Positions 25,691 through 34,408 are shown, numbered from the stretch's first letter. The stretch: 64,000 nucleotides of DNA from Nonomuraea jiangxiensis (GCF_900099965.1 NZ_FNDJ01000001.1:357766-421765); one strand, 5' to 3'. Notes: generated from the sequence alone by a model not told the origin. A program made the numbers and translations.

Positions 25691-26925
25691 CCGGGCCGCT
25701 GCCCGCGCCCGGCCACATGGGCGTCGACTACGAGCAGCGCGTCGACTTCGCCCGGCTCAGGGACTACCGGCTGAGCCGCGCCCGCGCCGCGCTGGAGTCC
25801 AGCGAGTGCGGCGCGTTCCTGCTGTTCGACTTCTACAACATCAGGTACGTCACCCAGACCTGGATCGGCGGCGCCCTCGGCGACAAGATGACCAGGTACG
25901 CCCTGCTCACCCGCGGCGGCCCCGCCCGCCTGTGGGACTTCGGCTCGGCGGCCCGCCACCACCGCCTCTACAGCCCGTGGCTGGACCCGGCCGACTGCCA
26001 CGCGGGCATGCTGGGCCTGCGCGGCGCCATCGCGCCCACCGCCGGGCTGATGGCCGAGGCGATCCGGCAGATCAAGGGCATGCTGGCGGACGAGGGCCTG
26101 GCTGACGCCCCGGTGGGGGTGGACCTCGTCGAGCCGCCGTTCCTGTTCGAGATGCAGCGGCAGGGGCTGCGGGTGGTGGACGCGCAGCAGCTCATGCTGG
26201 ACGCCCGGCAGATCAAGTCCTCCGACGAGATCATGCTGCTCACGCAGGCCGCGGCCATGGTGGACGGCGTCTACCAGGACATCGTGGAGGCACTCAAACC
26301 CGGCATCCGGGAGAACGAGATCGTGGCGCTGGCCAACAAGCGCCTCTACGAGATGGGCTCCGACCAGGTCGAGGCGATCAACGCGGTCAGCGGGGAGCGC
26401 TGCAACCCGCATCCGCACAACTTCTCCGATCGCCTGATCCGGCCCGGTGACCAGGCGTTCTTCGACATCATCCACTCCTTCAACGGCTACCGGACGTGCT
26501 ACTACCGCACCTTCAGCGTGGGCAGCGCGACCGCCGCGCAGCGGGAGGCGTACGTCAAGGCCAGGGAGTGGATGGACGCGTCCATCGCCATGATCAAGCC
26601 CGGGGTGGGCACCGACCAGGTGGCGGCGGTGTGGCCGGAGGCGACCTCGTTCGGGTTCGAGAACGAGATGGCGGCGTTCGGGCTGCAGTTCGGGCACGGG
26701 CTGGGGCTCGGGCTGCACGAGCGGCCGATCATCTCGCGGCTCAACAGCATGCGGGAGCCGATCGAGCTGCAGCCCGGGATGGTGTTCGCGCTGGAGACGT
26801 ACTGTCCGGCGAGCGACGGGTTCTCCGCGGCCAGGATCGAGGAGGAGGTCGTGGTCACGCCGGAGGGATGCCGGGTGCTGACCCTGTTCCCGGCCCAGGA
26901 TCTGGTGGTGGCCAACGCCTACTGA
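25687..26925 (+). CDS. M24 (Xaa-Pro peptidase/creatinase fold) protein with an altered metal site
   Basis: 412 residues. Residues 1-190 form the creatinase-like N-domain (LLFDFYNIRYVTQTW), and the C-domain is a pita-bread M24 fold. Against the usual metal pattern DxGx4GYxSDxTRT, the sequence reads FDIIHSFNGYRTCYYRTF: the first Asp is kept, the second is Cys. The His (FGHGLGLGLHERP) and two Glu ligands (ALETYCP, RIEEEVVV) are present. With one Asp ligand lost it may bind a single metal or act as a lyase or hydrolase rather than a peptidase; DddP, a DMSP lyase, is a precedent for a non-peptidase M24. Coupled to the dehydrogenase upstream; the stop lies 6 bases from a convergent gene. Confidence 0.85.
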   Translation: MTGPLPAPGHMGVDYEQRVDFARLRDYRLSRARAALESSECGAFLLFDFYNIRYVTQTWIGGALGDKMTRYALLTRGGPARLWDFGSAARHHRLYSPWLDPADCHAGMLGLRGAIAPTAGLMAEAIRQIKGMLADEGLADAPVGVDLVEPPFLFEMQRQGLRVVDAQQLMLDARQIKSSDEIMLLTQAAAMVDGVYQDIVEALKPGIRENEIVALANKRLYEMGSDQVEAINAVSGERCNPHPHNFSDRLIRPGDQAFFDIIHSFNGYRTCYYRTFSVGSATAAQREAYVKAREWMDASIAMIKPGVGTDQVAAVWPEATSFGFENEMAAFGLQFGHGLGLGLHERPIISRLNSMREPIELQPGMVFALETYCPASDGFSAARIEEEVVVTPEGCRVLTLFPAQDLVVANAY

Positions 26926-26931
26926 GCGGCC

Positions 26932-29094
26932 CTACTCGATGGCCTTCAGCACGGCCTCCGGGGTCAGGGGCAGGTCGCGGACACGGACGCCGATCGCGCT
27001 CGCGAGCGCGTTGGCGATGGCCGCGGCCACCGGGCCCTGGGCCGCCTCGCCCGCCCCCACGGAGGGCGTGCCGGGGTGCTCGACCAGCTCGACCGCCACC
27101 TCCGGCGTCTCGCTGAACCGCAGGATCGGGTAGCTCTCCCAGTCGCCGCTGGTGATCCGGCGCCGGTCGAACCGCACCCGCTCCTTCAACGTCCAGCTGG
27201 CCGCCTGGATGGCGCCGCCCTCGATCTGGTTGCGCACCCCGTCGGGGTTGACGACCCGGCCGACGTCCACGGCGAGGGTCAGGCGGCGCACCCGTACGTC
27301 GTGCTCGGCCTCCACCTCGGCCACGGCCGCGCAGTAGGCGCCGTTGCCCTTGTACCGGGCGAACCCGAGCCCGAGGCCGGGCCGCCCCCAGCCGGCCGCG
27401 TCGGCGGCCCGCCGCAGCACCGCGCGCCCGCGCGGGTCGCTCAGGCAGTCCAGCCGGTACGCCAGCGGGTCCCGCCCGGCGGCCAGGGCCAGCTCGTCCA
27501 TGAACGACTCGATGGCGAACACGTTCATGAACGCCCCCAGCGAGCGCAGCGCCGACGACCGGATCGGCGTCTCCAGCAGGCGGTGGCCGGTGACCTCGAC
27601 CCGCGGGAAGTCGTAGATCGGCACCGCGTTGCGGGCCATCCCTGACCCGGCCGCCGGAGCCGGGTCGGCGGCGGCCGGGTGCTCCCACGGCTGCTCCAGG
27701 TGGGCGGCGGCGAGCAGCCCGGGAACGCCCGCGTAGCCGGGGCGGCTCGTGTGCCCCTGGCTCCAGATCTCGTACGTCCAGGCCGCCACCCTGCCCGCCG
27801 CGTCCACCTCCGCCGCCACGTCCACCGACATGGCCGAGCCGAACGGTGCCCAGGTCAGCTCGTCGCGCCTGCTCCACCGCACGTGCACCGGCCGGCCCGG
27901 GACCGCGCGGGCGAGCAGGGCGGCGTCCAGGGCCACGTCGTCGGCGCCGTTGTGGCCGTAGCAGCCCGCGCCCTCGACGTGGCGCACCTCGACCCGGTCC
28001 GCCGCCAGGCCGAGGACCCGGGCGAGCGCCGCCCGTAACGGGTAGACGCCCTGGGTGTGGCTCCAGACCTCCAGGCTGCCGTCGGAGTTCCAGCGGGCGG
28101 CGGCGCAGCTCGGCGCGATCGAGGCGTGGGCGAGGAACGGCCTGCTGTAGGTGGCCCGGTGGGCGGTCCCCGCACCGGCCTCGGGGGTGGCGCCGGTCTG
28201 GGGCGCGGGGGTGGCGCCGGTCTGGGGCGCGGGGGTGGCGCCGGTCTGGGGCGCGGGGTGCACCCTGATGGTCTCGTGCGGGCCCTTGCGCAGGTAACCG
28301 TGCAGGTCGTGCTCGTCGGGGAGGGTGTCGTGCTCGTCCCACGCGGCGGCGCGGCGCAGCCGGGCGAGCGCCCGGTCGGCCTCCGGCTCGGTCTCGGCCA
28401 GCACGCCCAGGAACGAGCCGTCGCGCACCACGTGCGTGCTCCCGTTCTCGTGCGTGCTTCCGTCCTCGTTCGGGGCCAGGCCGGTGAGCCGGGCGGCGGG
28501 GGAGGGCGGGCGCAGGACCCGGCCGTAGAGCTGGCCGGGCAGGCGCAGGTCGTGCACGAAGCGCGGCCGCCCGGCCACCTTGTCGGGCAGATCCAGCCGC
28601 GGCACGCTGACCCCCACGAACACCGCCGCCTCAGCCCCCGGCTCCCCGGCCTGGCCCGTGGTGGGTTCGGCGGCTGCCCCGGCTTCGGCGGTTGCCCCGG
28701 GTTCGGTGGTTTCCTGGGCTTCGGCGGCGAGTACCGCCTTGGCCAGGTCGGCGTAGGTCGTGGTCTCGGCGCCGTGGCGGAACTCGCCGCCCCGTACCGT
28801 CACCTCGGCGGGGGAGACGTCCCAGCGGCGGGCCGCCTCGGCGACGAACGCGGCCCGCACCCGGGCACAGGACTCCCGCAGCGCCGGGCCCGAGCGGGCG
28901 ATCGACATGCTGCCCGCCGTGAGCCCCTCGTCCGGACCCTCGCCGGTGTTCGCCGGCACCATCCGGACCTGCGCCAAGTCGGCGCCCAGCGCGTCGGCGG
29001 CGATCTGGGCGAGCGCGGTGAGCACGCCCTGCCCGAGCTCCACCTTCCCGGCCCGCACCAGGATGACCCCGTCCGGCTCCACCGACACGCTCAT
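26932..29094 (-). CDS. Molybdenum hydroxylase large subunit (xanthine dehydrogenase/isoquinoline oxidoreductase type)
   Basis: 720 residues from ATG 29094 (GGGAAGGG upstream); GTG 29130 would add 12. The fold is that of the Mo-cofactor-binding subunit: VELGQGVLTALAQIAADAL near the start, RSSALRSLGAFMNVFAIESF in the middle, VDVGRVVNPDGVRNQIEGG, and the active-site Glu in VGAGEAAQGPV near the end. With the 2Fe-2S subunit upstream it makes a two-subunit IorAB-like enzyme; no FAD subunit is encoded. Such enzymes hydroxylate N-heterocycles or aldehydes with water as oxygen donor. A 24-bp triple repeat gives three copies of APQTGATP in a loop. The Ala/Glu-rich stretch around residue 125 is also expanded. 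Confidence 0.86.
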   Translation of the reverse strand: MSVSVEPDGVILVRAGKVELGQGVLTALAQIAADALGADLAQVRMVPANTGEGPDEGLTAGSMSIARSGPALRESCARVRAAFVAEAARRWDVSPAEVTVRGGEFRHGAETTTYADLAKAVLAAEAQETTEPGATAEAGAAAEPTTGQAGEPGAEAAVFVGVSVPRLDLPDKVAGRPRFVHDLRLPGQLYGRVLRPPSPAARLTGLAPNEDGSTHENGSTHVVRDGSFLGVLAETEPEADRALARLRRAAAWDEHDTLPDEHDLHGYLRKGPHETIRVHPAPQTGATPAPQTGATPAPQTGATPEAGAGTAHRATYSRPFLAHASIAPSCAAARWNSDGSLEVWSHTQGVYPLRAALARVLGLAADRVEVRHVEGAGCYGHNGADDVALDAALLARAVPGRPVHVRWSRRDELTWAPFGSAMSVDVAAEVDAAGRVAAWTYEIWSQGHTSRPGYAGVPGLLAAAHLEQPWEHPAAADPAPAAGSGMARNAVPIYDFPRVEVTGHRLLETPIRSSALRSLGAFMNVFAIESFMDELALAAGRDPLAYRLDCLSDPRGRAVLRRAADAAGWGRPGLGLGFARYKGNGAYCAAVAEVEAEHDVRVRRLTLAVDVGRVVNPDGVRNQIEGGAIQAASWTLKERVRFDRRRITSGDWESYPILRFSETPEVAVELVEHPGTPSVGAGEAAQGPVAAAIANALASAIGVRVRDLPLTPEAVLKAIE
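28184..28255. repeat. 24-bp tandem repeat in the molybdenum hydroxylase gene
   Basis: Three perfect copies of a 24-bp unit containing GGTGGCGCCGGTCTGGGG. In frame, giving three APQTGATP copies. Confidence 0.88.
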
Positions 29095-29146
29095 CGCCAC
29101 ACCCTTCCCCAAGCCCTCGCCAGCCGGCACTCCTCCGCACGGACGC

Positions 29147-29596
29147 TCACTCGGCGGCCCTCAGGACGGCGCGCACGATGCGGCGGTGCACGCCACAGCG
29201 GCACAGGTTGCGGTCGAGGGCCGCCACCACGTCCTCCTCGCTCGGCCGGGGATCGGCGGCGAGCAGGGCGGCGGCGCTGACCATCATCCCGGACAGGCAG
29301 TAGCCACACTGGCCCGCCTGCTCGGCCAGGATCGCCCGCTGCACCGGATGCGCCTCGTCGCCGGGGGCCAGGCCCTCGACGGTCACCACCGCACGTCCGG
29401 CGGCGGCCGACAGGGGAGTGTCACAGGCGGCCGTCACGCGCCCGTCCAGCAGGACGAAGCAGGCGCCGCACATCCCCTCGCCGCACCCGAACCTGGTCCC
29501 GGCCAGCCCCAGCTCCCCGCGCAGCACGTCCAGGAGCGGGGCCCGCGGGTCGGTCGTGACCTCGACCGGCGTGCCGTTGACGGTCAGCCGCGTCAC
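29147..29596 (-). CDS. 2Fe-2S subunit of the molybdenum hydroxylase
   Basis: 149 residues from GTG 29596. The plant-ferredoxin-like cluster motif GCGEGMCGACFV with a later Cys in TAACDTPL and the second, helical 2Fe-2S domain (CGYCLSGMMV and RNLCRCGVHRR) are complete. It passes electrons from the Mo site to an acceptor. The GTGA overlap with the GntR gene (29593-29596) and the position directly before the large subunit make a co-translated set regulator, small subunit, large subunit. Confidence 0.93.
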   Translation of the reverse strand: MTRLTVNGTPVEVTTDPRAPLLDVLRGELGLAGTRFGCGEGMCGACFVLLDGRVTAACDTPLSAAAGRAVVTVEGLAPGDEAHPVQRAILAEQAGQCGYCLSGMMVSAAALLAADPRPSEEDVVAALDRNLCRCGVHRRIVRAVLRAAE

Positions 29597-30252
29597 CGCC
29601 GTACCCCTTCCTCCGCGTAGACCTCGGGATGCTGGGACAACTCCACCCGGGTGCGCCGGATGTGACCGGTCAGGTGCCGCTCGGCGTCCACGACATCGCG
29701 CCGCTCGATGGCGTCCAGCAGCAGCCGGTGCTCGGCGTTGACCACCCAGCGCCGCGCGGGTCCCGTCAGGCGCATGAAGGCCCGCCGGTAGTGCTGGGTC
29801 GTGTTCCACAGCCGTACGACCATCGCCGAGAGCTCATCGATCGCGCAGCCGGTGTAGCTCAGCAGATGGAACTCCCGGTCGAGGGCGAGGAACTCGCCGA
29901 TGTCGGTATTGGCCTCGATCTTGTCCTGGATCAGCCCCAGGCGCCGGTGCTCGGCGTCTGTCAGATGCGGGATGCTCTCGGCCAGGGCCAGGGGTTCGAG
30001 CCGCTCGCGCATCTGGTAGATCACGTCCACCTGGTGCATGCCGAGGCGGGGCACGCGGGCGCCGCGGCGCGGGTGGTGCTCCGTGAGGCCCTCGGCCGCC
30101 AGCATGCGCAGCGCCTCGCGCACCGGCAGGCGGCTGGCGCCGAGGCGCTCGGCCAGCTCCTCCTGCCTGATCCGCTCGCCGGGCGCGATCGCGCCGCTCA
30201 GGATGGCCTCGCGCAGGTGCTCGGCCACCCGCTCGCTCTCAGGCGCCCGCAC
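29593..30252 (-). CDS. GntR family repressor, FadR/FCD subgroup
   Basis: 219 residues. Winged helix at the N-terminus (SERVAEHLREAILSGAIAPG, EELAERLGASRLPVREALRML). The FCD ligand domain follows with putative metal ligands Asp/His in ALDREFHLL and His residues in EHRLLLDAI and RHLTGHIRRT. FCD regulators usually respond to small carboxylates. The gene overlaps the VOC gene upstream by 14 bases. It probably binds the TTGGATCCAA sites at 30751-30760 and 30804-30811 and so controls both this operon and the divergent E1-E2 operon. Confidence 0.9.
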   Translation of the reverse strand: MRAPESERVAEHLREAILSGAIAPGERIRQEELAERLGASRLPVREALRMLAAEGLTEHHPRRGARVPRLGMHQVDVIYQMRERLEPLALAESIPHLTDAEHRRLGLIQDKIEANTDIGEFLALDREFHLLSYTGCAIDELSAMVVRLWNTTQHYRRAFMRLTGPARRWVVNAEHRLLLDAIERRDVVDAERHLTGHIRRTRVELSQHPEVYAEEGVRR

Positions 30253-30736
30253 GGTCGAACGCCTTGCCGTCCGGGTACGACACCAGCTCGAACTGCATCC
30301 CCCAGGGCGCCAGGAAGTAGACCCAGCGCTGCCCCTCGCTCGGCCCCCGGCTGGCCGTCGGCTCCCCGAGCACCTCGACGCCCCGCTCGCGCAGGTAGGC
30401 CACGGCGGCGTCCAGGTCCTCCACGTAGAGAGCCACGTGGTGGCCGCCGATGTCGCTGTTGCGCGGCACCTCGGCGTGCTGGTCGGGCGCGGCGTACTGG
30501 AACACCTCGAAGACGGCCTGCCCGCCGCACCGGAAGAAGTGCAGTTGCTCCATCACCGCCCGCGGGTGCACGTTGAGGTGCTCCTTCATCCACGGGCCGT
30601 CGTCGTGCCGGAACGGGCCGAGCGAGTACATGTACTCGCAGCCGAGCACGTCGACCAGGAACGTCCTCGCCTCCGCCAGATCGGGCACCGTGAAGCCGAT
30701 GTGGTCCAGCCGGCTCAACCCCGGAAGTCCGCTCAT
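30239..30736 (-). CDS. VOC (glyoxalase/extradiol dioxygenase fold) protein
   Basis: 165 residues from ATG 30736 (GGGGAAGGG upstream); an ATG at 30760 would overlap the palindrome. Two beta-alpha-beta-beta-beta modules with likely metal ligands in LDHIGFTVPD, GGHHVALYVEDLD and MQFELVSYP. The family includes lyases, isomerases and dioxygenases. In this island a role in rearranging or cleaving the hydroxylated intermediate is plausible. First gene of the minus-strand operon VOC, GntR, 2Fe-2S, Mo subunit. Confidence 0.82.
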   Translation of the reverse strand: MSGLPGLSRLDHIGFTVPDLAEARTFLVDVLGCEYMYSLGPFRHDDGPWMKEHLNVHPRAVMEQLHFFRCGGQAVFEVFQYAAPDQHAEVPRNSDIGGHHVALYVEDLDAAVAYLRERGVEVLGEPTASRGPSEGQRWVYFLAPWGMQFELVSYPDGKAFDRAGA

Positions 30737-30750
30737 GCCGTCCCTTCCCC

Positions 30751-30760
30751 TTGGATCCAA
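30751..30760. promoter_or_regulatory. GntR-type operator, copy 1
   Basis: Perfect 10-bp palindrome TTGGATCCAA, 15 bases upstream of the VOC start, in the 94-base divergent intergenic region. The form (inverted TTGG/CCAA around AT) suits FadR-subgroup GntR regulators. Confidence 0.65.
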
Positions 30761-30801
30761 AACACGCTACTCCACGTTCGCCGGGCCGGACAGGGGTGTC
30801 T

Positions 30802-30811
30802 TTTGGATCCA
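30802..30811. promoter_or_regulatory. GntR-type operator, copy 2
   Basis: TTTGGATCCA contains the 8-bp palindrome TGGATCCA (30804-30811), shared with copy 1. The two centres are 52 bases apart, about five helical turns, so both lie on one face of the DNA. It lies 19 bases before the E1 start. Confidence 0.6.
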
Positions 30812-30830
30812 TTGCATGTAAGGCTGAGGG

Positions 30831-33008
30831 ATGCCTCAGCATCACCGGCTCGAACCGAACGTGCCCTGGGTCGAGGTCGTCGCCACGGACGAGGACTGGG
30901 ACGCGGCCGACCCTCAGCTGCTGACGAGCATGCTCGGCCAGCTCCTGCTGATCAGGGCGTTCGAGGAGCACGTGCTCGATCTCGCCAGGTCCGGCCTGGT
31001 GCACGGCCCGGCCCACTCCAGCATCGGCCAGGAGGGCGGCGCCGTCGGCTCGATCCTGCCGCTGACGAGCGCGGACACCGTCAACGGCTCCCACCGAGGG
31101 CACCACCAGTTCCTGGCCAAGGCCCTGGCGTACGTGGAGCCCAAGGGCATCGACCCCACCAGGGACTTCTCGCCCGAGGTGCGTGAGGTGCTGCTGCGTA
31201 CGCTCGCCGAGATCTGCGGCCTGGACCGGGGCTTCAGCCACGGTCGCGGCGGGTCGATGCATCTGCGCTGGAAGGAGGCGGGCGCCATCGGCACGAACGC
31301 GATCGTGGGCGGCGGCGTGCCGTTCGCGGCCGGGTCGGCGTGGGCGCACCGGCGGGCCGGCCAGGGCGCGGTGGCGGTGACGTACTTCGGGGACGGCGCC
31401 GCCAACATCGGCTCCACCTTGGAGACCCTCAACCTGGCCGCCGCCTGGCGCCTGCCGCTCTGCTTCTTCGTCGAGAACAACCGCTACGCCGTCTCCACCG
31501 GCGTCGAGGAGGTCACCGCCGAGCCCCGGCTCTCGGCCCGCGGGCCCGGCTTCGGCGTCGCGAGCTGGAAGGTGGACGGCATGGACGTGCTCGCCGTCCA
31601 CCTGGCCATGCGCGAGGCGCTGCGGCACATGAGGGCGGGCGAGGGCCCCGCCGTCATCGAGGCGGACGTCTACCGATATTTCCACCAGAACGGCCCCTTC
31701 CCCGGCAGCGCCTTCGGCTACCGCACCCGGGAGGAGGAGCAGCAGTGGCGCGCCCGCGACCCCATCGAGCAGCTCTCCGGCCACCTGGTGCGCCGCGGCC
31801 TGCTCGACCGGGCGGACATCGACGCCGCCGTCGCCAGGGCCGCCCGGCTCATGACCGGCATCGGCGACGTCCTGCTGGAGCCCCTCCCCGGCGGCAAGCC
31901 AGGACAGCGCCGGATCAGGCCCGCGGAGTGGCCCGACCCGGGATACGCGCACGTGGGCGTGCGCGGCGACCTCGGGGAGTTCGCCGACGCGCGCCTGGCG
32001 GACCGGGACACGTTCACGGGGGAGCTGGCCGAGCAGAAGTTCATCGACGCCGTCGCCGGGGTGATGGCGCGGCGGATGAGCACCGACCCGTCGATCGTCG
32101 TGCTGGGCGAGGACGTGCACCGGCTGAACGGCGGCACCAACGGCGCCACCCGCGGCCTCAAGGACGCCTTCCCCGACCGCGTCCTCGGCACCCCGATCAG
32201 CGAGAACGCCTTCACCGGACTGGCCGGCGGCCTCGCCTCGGACGGGCGGCACCGGCCGGTGGCCGAGCTCATGTACGCCGACTTCATGTGGGTCGCGGCC
32301 GACCAGCTCTTCAACCAGATCGCCAAGGCCAGGCACATGTACGGGGGCGCGGACGCCATGCCGCTCGTGCTGCGCAGCAAGGTCGCCATGGGCACCGGCT
32401 ACGGCTCCCAGCACTCCATGGACCCCGCCGGGATCTTCGCCACCGCGCCGGGCTGGCGCGTCGTCGCCCCGAGCACCCCGTTCGACTACGTGGGCCTGAT
32501 GAACAGCGCCCTGCGCTGCGAGGACCCGGTCGTGGTGCTGGAGCACGTGGACCTCTACGCCTCGACGGGTGAGGGGCCGGTGGACGACCTGGACTACTGC
32601 ATCCCCGTCGGCCGGGCCGCCGTCCGGCGCGCGGGCTCGCGGCTCACCGTCCTGACGTACCTGGCCATGACCTCGTACGTGCTGCGGGCCGTCGAGTCGC
32701 TCGGCGTGGACGCGGAGGTGATCGATCTGCGCTGGCTCGACCGGGCCAGCCTCGACTGGGACACCATCGGAGCCAGCGTGCGCAAGACGAACAACGTACT
32801 GATCGCCGAGCAGGGGCCGGTGGGCACGTCCTACGGCGGGTGGTTGGCGGATGAGATCCAGCGGCGCCTGTTCGACTGGCTGGACCAGCCGGTGCAGCGG
32901 GTGACCGGAGGCGAGGCCTCGCCCAGCATCAGCAAGGTGCTGGAACGGGCGGCCATCGCCATGGAGGACGAGGTGGCGGCCAAGCTCGCCGAGATGGCGG
33001 CGTACTGA
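30831..33008 (+). CDS. 2-oxoacid dehydrogenase E1, fused alpha and beta chains
   Basis: 725 residues. Residues about 30-350 are the alpha chain with HGPAHSSIGQEGGAVG, the histidine-containing HRGHHQFLA, GRGGSMHL, and the thiamine pyrophosphate motif FGDGAANIGSTLETLN. Residues about 395-720 are the beta chain (VLGEDVHRLNGGT, TPISENAFTGLAGGLA, VVVLEHVDLY, VIDLRWLDRASLD). It should decarboxylate a 2-oxoacid or cleave a diketone (acetoin-type) and acylate the lipoyl group of E2. The E2 start overlaps its stop. No E3 is present, so a shared dihydrolipoamide dehydrogenase is implied. Substrate unknown. Confidence 0.9.
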   Translation: MPQHHRLEPNVPWVEVVATDEDWDAADPQLLTSMLGQLLLIRAFEEHVLDLARSGLVHGPAHSSIGQEGGAVGSILPLTSADTVNGSHRGHHQFLAKALAYVEPKGIDPTRDFSPEVREVLLRTLAEICGLDRGFSHGRGGSMHLRWKEAGAIGTNAIVGGGVPFAAGSAWAHRRAGQGAVAVTYFGDGAANIGSTLETLNLAAAWRLPLCFFVENNRYAVSTGVEEVTAEPRLSARGPGFGVASWKVDGMDVLAVHLAMREALRHMRAGEGPAVIEADVYRYFHQNGPFPGSAFGYRTREEEQQWRARDPIEQLSGHLVRRGLLDRADIDAAVARAARLMTGIGDVLLEPLPGGKPGQRRIRPAEWPDPGYAHVGVRGDLGEFADARLADRDTFTGELAEQKFIDAVAGVMARRMSTDPSIVVLGEDVHRLNGGTNGATRGLKDAFPDRVLGTPISENAFTGLAGGLASDGRHRPVAELMYADFMWVAADQLFNQIAKARHMYGGADAMPLVLRSKVAMGTGYGSQHSMDPAGIFATAPGWRVVAPSTPFDYVGLMNSALRCEDPVVVLEHVDLYASTGEGPVDDLDYCIPVGRAAVRRAGSRLTVLTYLAMTSYVLRAVESLGVDAEVIDLRWLDRASLDWDTIGASVRKTNNVLIAEQGPVGTSYGGWLADEIQRRLFDWLDQPVQRVTGGEASPSISKVLERAAIAMEDEVAAKLAEMAAY

Positions 33009-34363
33009 TGTCCCGGCTGCTGCGCATGCCGGAGGTGGCCGCGAACGCCACCGAGGCCGTCCTGCAGGGGTGGGCGGTCGGGGTGGGCACGTCGTTCGCG
33101 GCCGGGGACGTGATCGCCACGATCGAGACCGACAAGGCCGTGGTCGACGTCGCGGCCGAGACCGACGGCGTCCTGCTCCGCACACTCGCCACCGAAGGCG
33201 CCACGGTCGCGGTCGGAACCGCCATCGCCGTCCTGGGCGACCCCGGCGACCAGTCGGCCGATCCGGCCGATCCGGCCGACGCGGCCGACCCGGCCGGCGC
33301 GGGCGACGCGGGCGACGCTTCTGACCGGCCCGCCCGGCTCTTCTCCAGTCCGCTGGCGCGGCGGCTGGCCCGGGAGGCGGGCGTGCCGATCGAGGACATC
33401 ACCGGCACCGGCCCGAACGGGCGCATCATCCGGCGGGACGTCGAAGCGGCGATCGAGCAGCGCACGGCGCTCACCCGACCCGACACCCCCACCACGGACA
33501 GTGGAGCCCCGGCCGCGCCCGCCGCTCCCGCTCCCGCCGCTCCCGCTCCCGCCGCTCCCGCTCCCGCCGCTCCCGCTCCCGGTCCGACCCCCGCCCCCGC
33601 TGCCATCTCCGCCCTCGATACCACCCCCGCTCCCGCCGTTGCCGCGCGTCCAGAGCCCGAGGCCGGGGTGGTCGGTGAGGTGCCGCACTCGCGGATGCGG
33701 CGGGCCATCGCGACACGGCTGACCGAGAGCAAGCAGACCACCCCCCACTTCTACGTGCGCGGCACCGCCCACGTAGGCAAGCTGCTCAAACTCCGTCACC
33801 GCCTCAACACGGACCCCCGGCGGCGCGTCTCGCTCAACGACCTGGTGGTCAAGGCGGTCGCCCACGCCCACCAGCGCGTCCCGGAGATGAACGTCATCTG
33901 GACCCCCGAGGCGACCCGGACGTTCGGCACGGTGGACCTGTCGGTGGCGGTGGCGACCGAGCGCGGGCTCGTGACACCCGTCCTGCGCTCCGTCGAGCAC
34001 CAGTCCATCACGTCGATCGCCGCCGCCACCTGCGACCTCGCCGAGCGGGCACGGGCCGGGCGGCTGCGGCAGGACGAGCTGGAGGGCGGCGTGCTGACCG
34101 TGACGAACCTCGGCATGTACGGCGTCGAGGAGTTCGCCGCGATCATCAACCCACCCCAGTCCGCCATCCTGGCGGTCGGCGCGGTCCGCCAGGAGCCCGT
34201 GGTCGAGAGAGGCGGCACCAAAGGCAGGGGCAAGATCAAGGTGGCCGACGTGATGCGCGTGACGCTGTCCGTCGATCACCGCCCGATCGACGGCACGGTG
34301 GCCGCCGCCTGGATGAGGGAGCTCCTGGAGCTGCTCGCCGACCCCGTGCACATCCTGGCCTGA
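33008..34363 (+). CDS. Dihydrolipoamide acyltransferase E2
   Basis: 451 residues. N-terminal lipoyl domain with the lipoylated Lys in IETDKAVVDVAAE; an acidic Asp/Ala-Pro linker; the E1/E3-binding domain (SSPLARRLAREAGV, GTGPNGRIIRRDV); a second Ala/Pro linker enlarged by a 15-bp tandem repeat; then the catalytic domain (SRMRRAIATRLTESKQTTPH) ending with the active-site motif LSVDHRPIDG. It receives the acyl group from E1 and transfers it to CoA. Coupled to E1 by TGATG. Confidence 0.93.
   Translation: MSRLLRMPEVAANATEAVLQGWAVGVGTSFAAGDVIATIETDKAVVDVAAETDGVLLRTLATEGATVAVGTAIAVLGDPGDQSADPADPADAADPAGAGDAGDASDRPARLFSSPLARRLAREAGVPIEDITGTGPNGRIIRRDVEAAIEQRTALTRPDTPTTDSGAPAAPAAPAPAAPAPAAPAPAAPAPGPTPAPAAISALDTTPAPAVAARPEPEAGVVGEVPHSRMRRAIATRLTESKQTTPHFYVRGTAHVGKLLKLRHRLNTDPRRRVSLNDLVVKAVAHAHQRVPEMNVIWTPEATRTFGTVDLSVAVATERGLVTPVLRSVEHQSITSIAAATCDLAERARAGRLRQDELEGGVLTVTNLGMYGVEEFAAIINPPQSAILAVGAVRQEPVVERGGTKGRGKIKVADVMRVTLSVDHRPIDGTVAAAWMRELLELLADPVHILA
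33521..33580. repeat. 15-bp tandem repeat in the E2 linker
   Basis: About four copies of a 15-bp unit (GCTCCCGCTCCCGCC), encoding Ala-Pro repeats of the flexible linker. Confidence 0.85.
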
Positions 34364-34373
34364 TCACGGAACG

Positions 34374-34408
34374 GGCCGGGCCTCGCTCTTGTCACCCGCG
34401 GCCCGGCC
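34374..34408. terminator. Stem-loop after E2
   Basis: GGCCGGGCC (34374-34382) pairs with GGCCCGGCC (34400-34408) around a 17-base loop, 10 bases after the E2 stop. No U tract. Confidence 0.55.

Noticed and set aside
25687..26925. Naming the M24 protein DddP (DMSP lyase)
   Set aside because: Only the fold is shared; the metal ligands specific to DddP do not align.
30198..33185. 995-codon minus-strand frame opposite E1
   Set aside because: Shadow of E1; only its 3' end resembles protein, and that in the wrong frame of the VOC gene.
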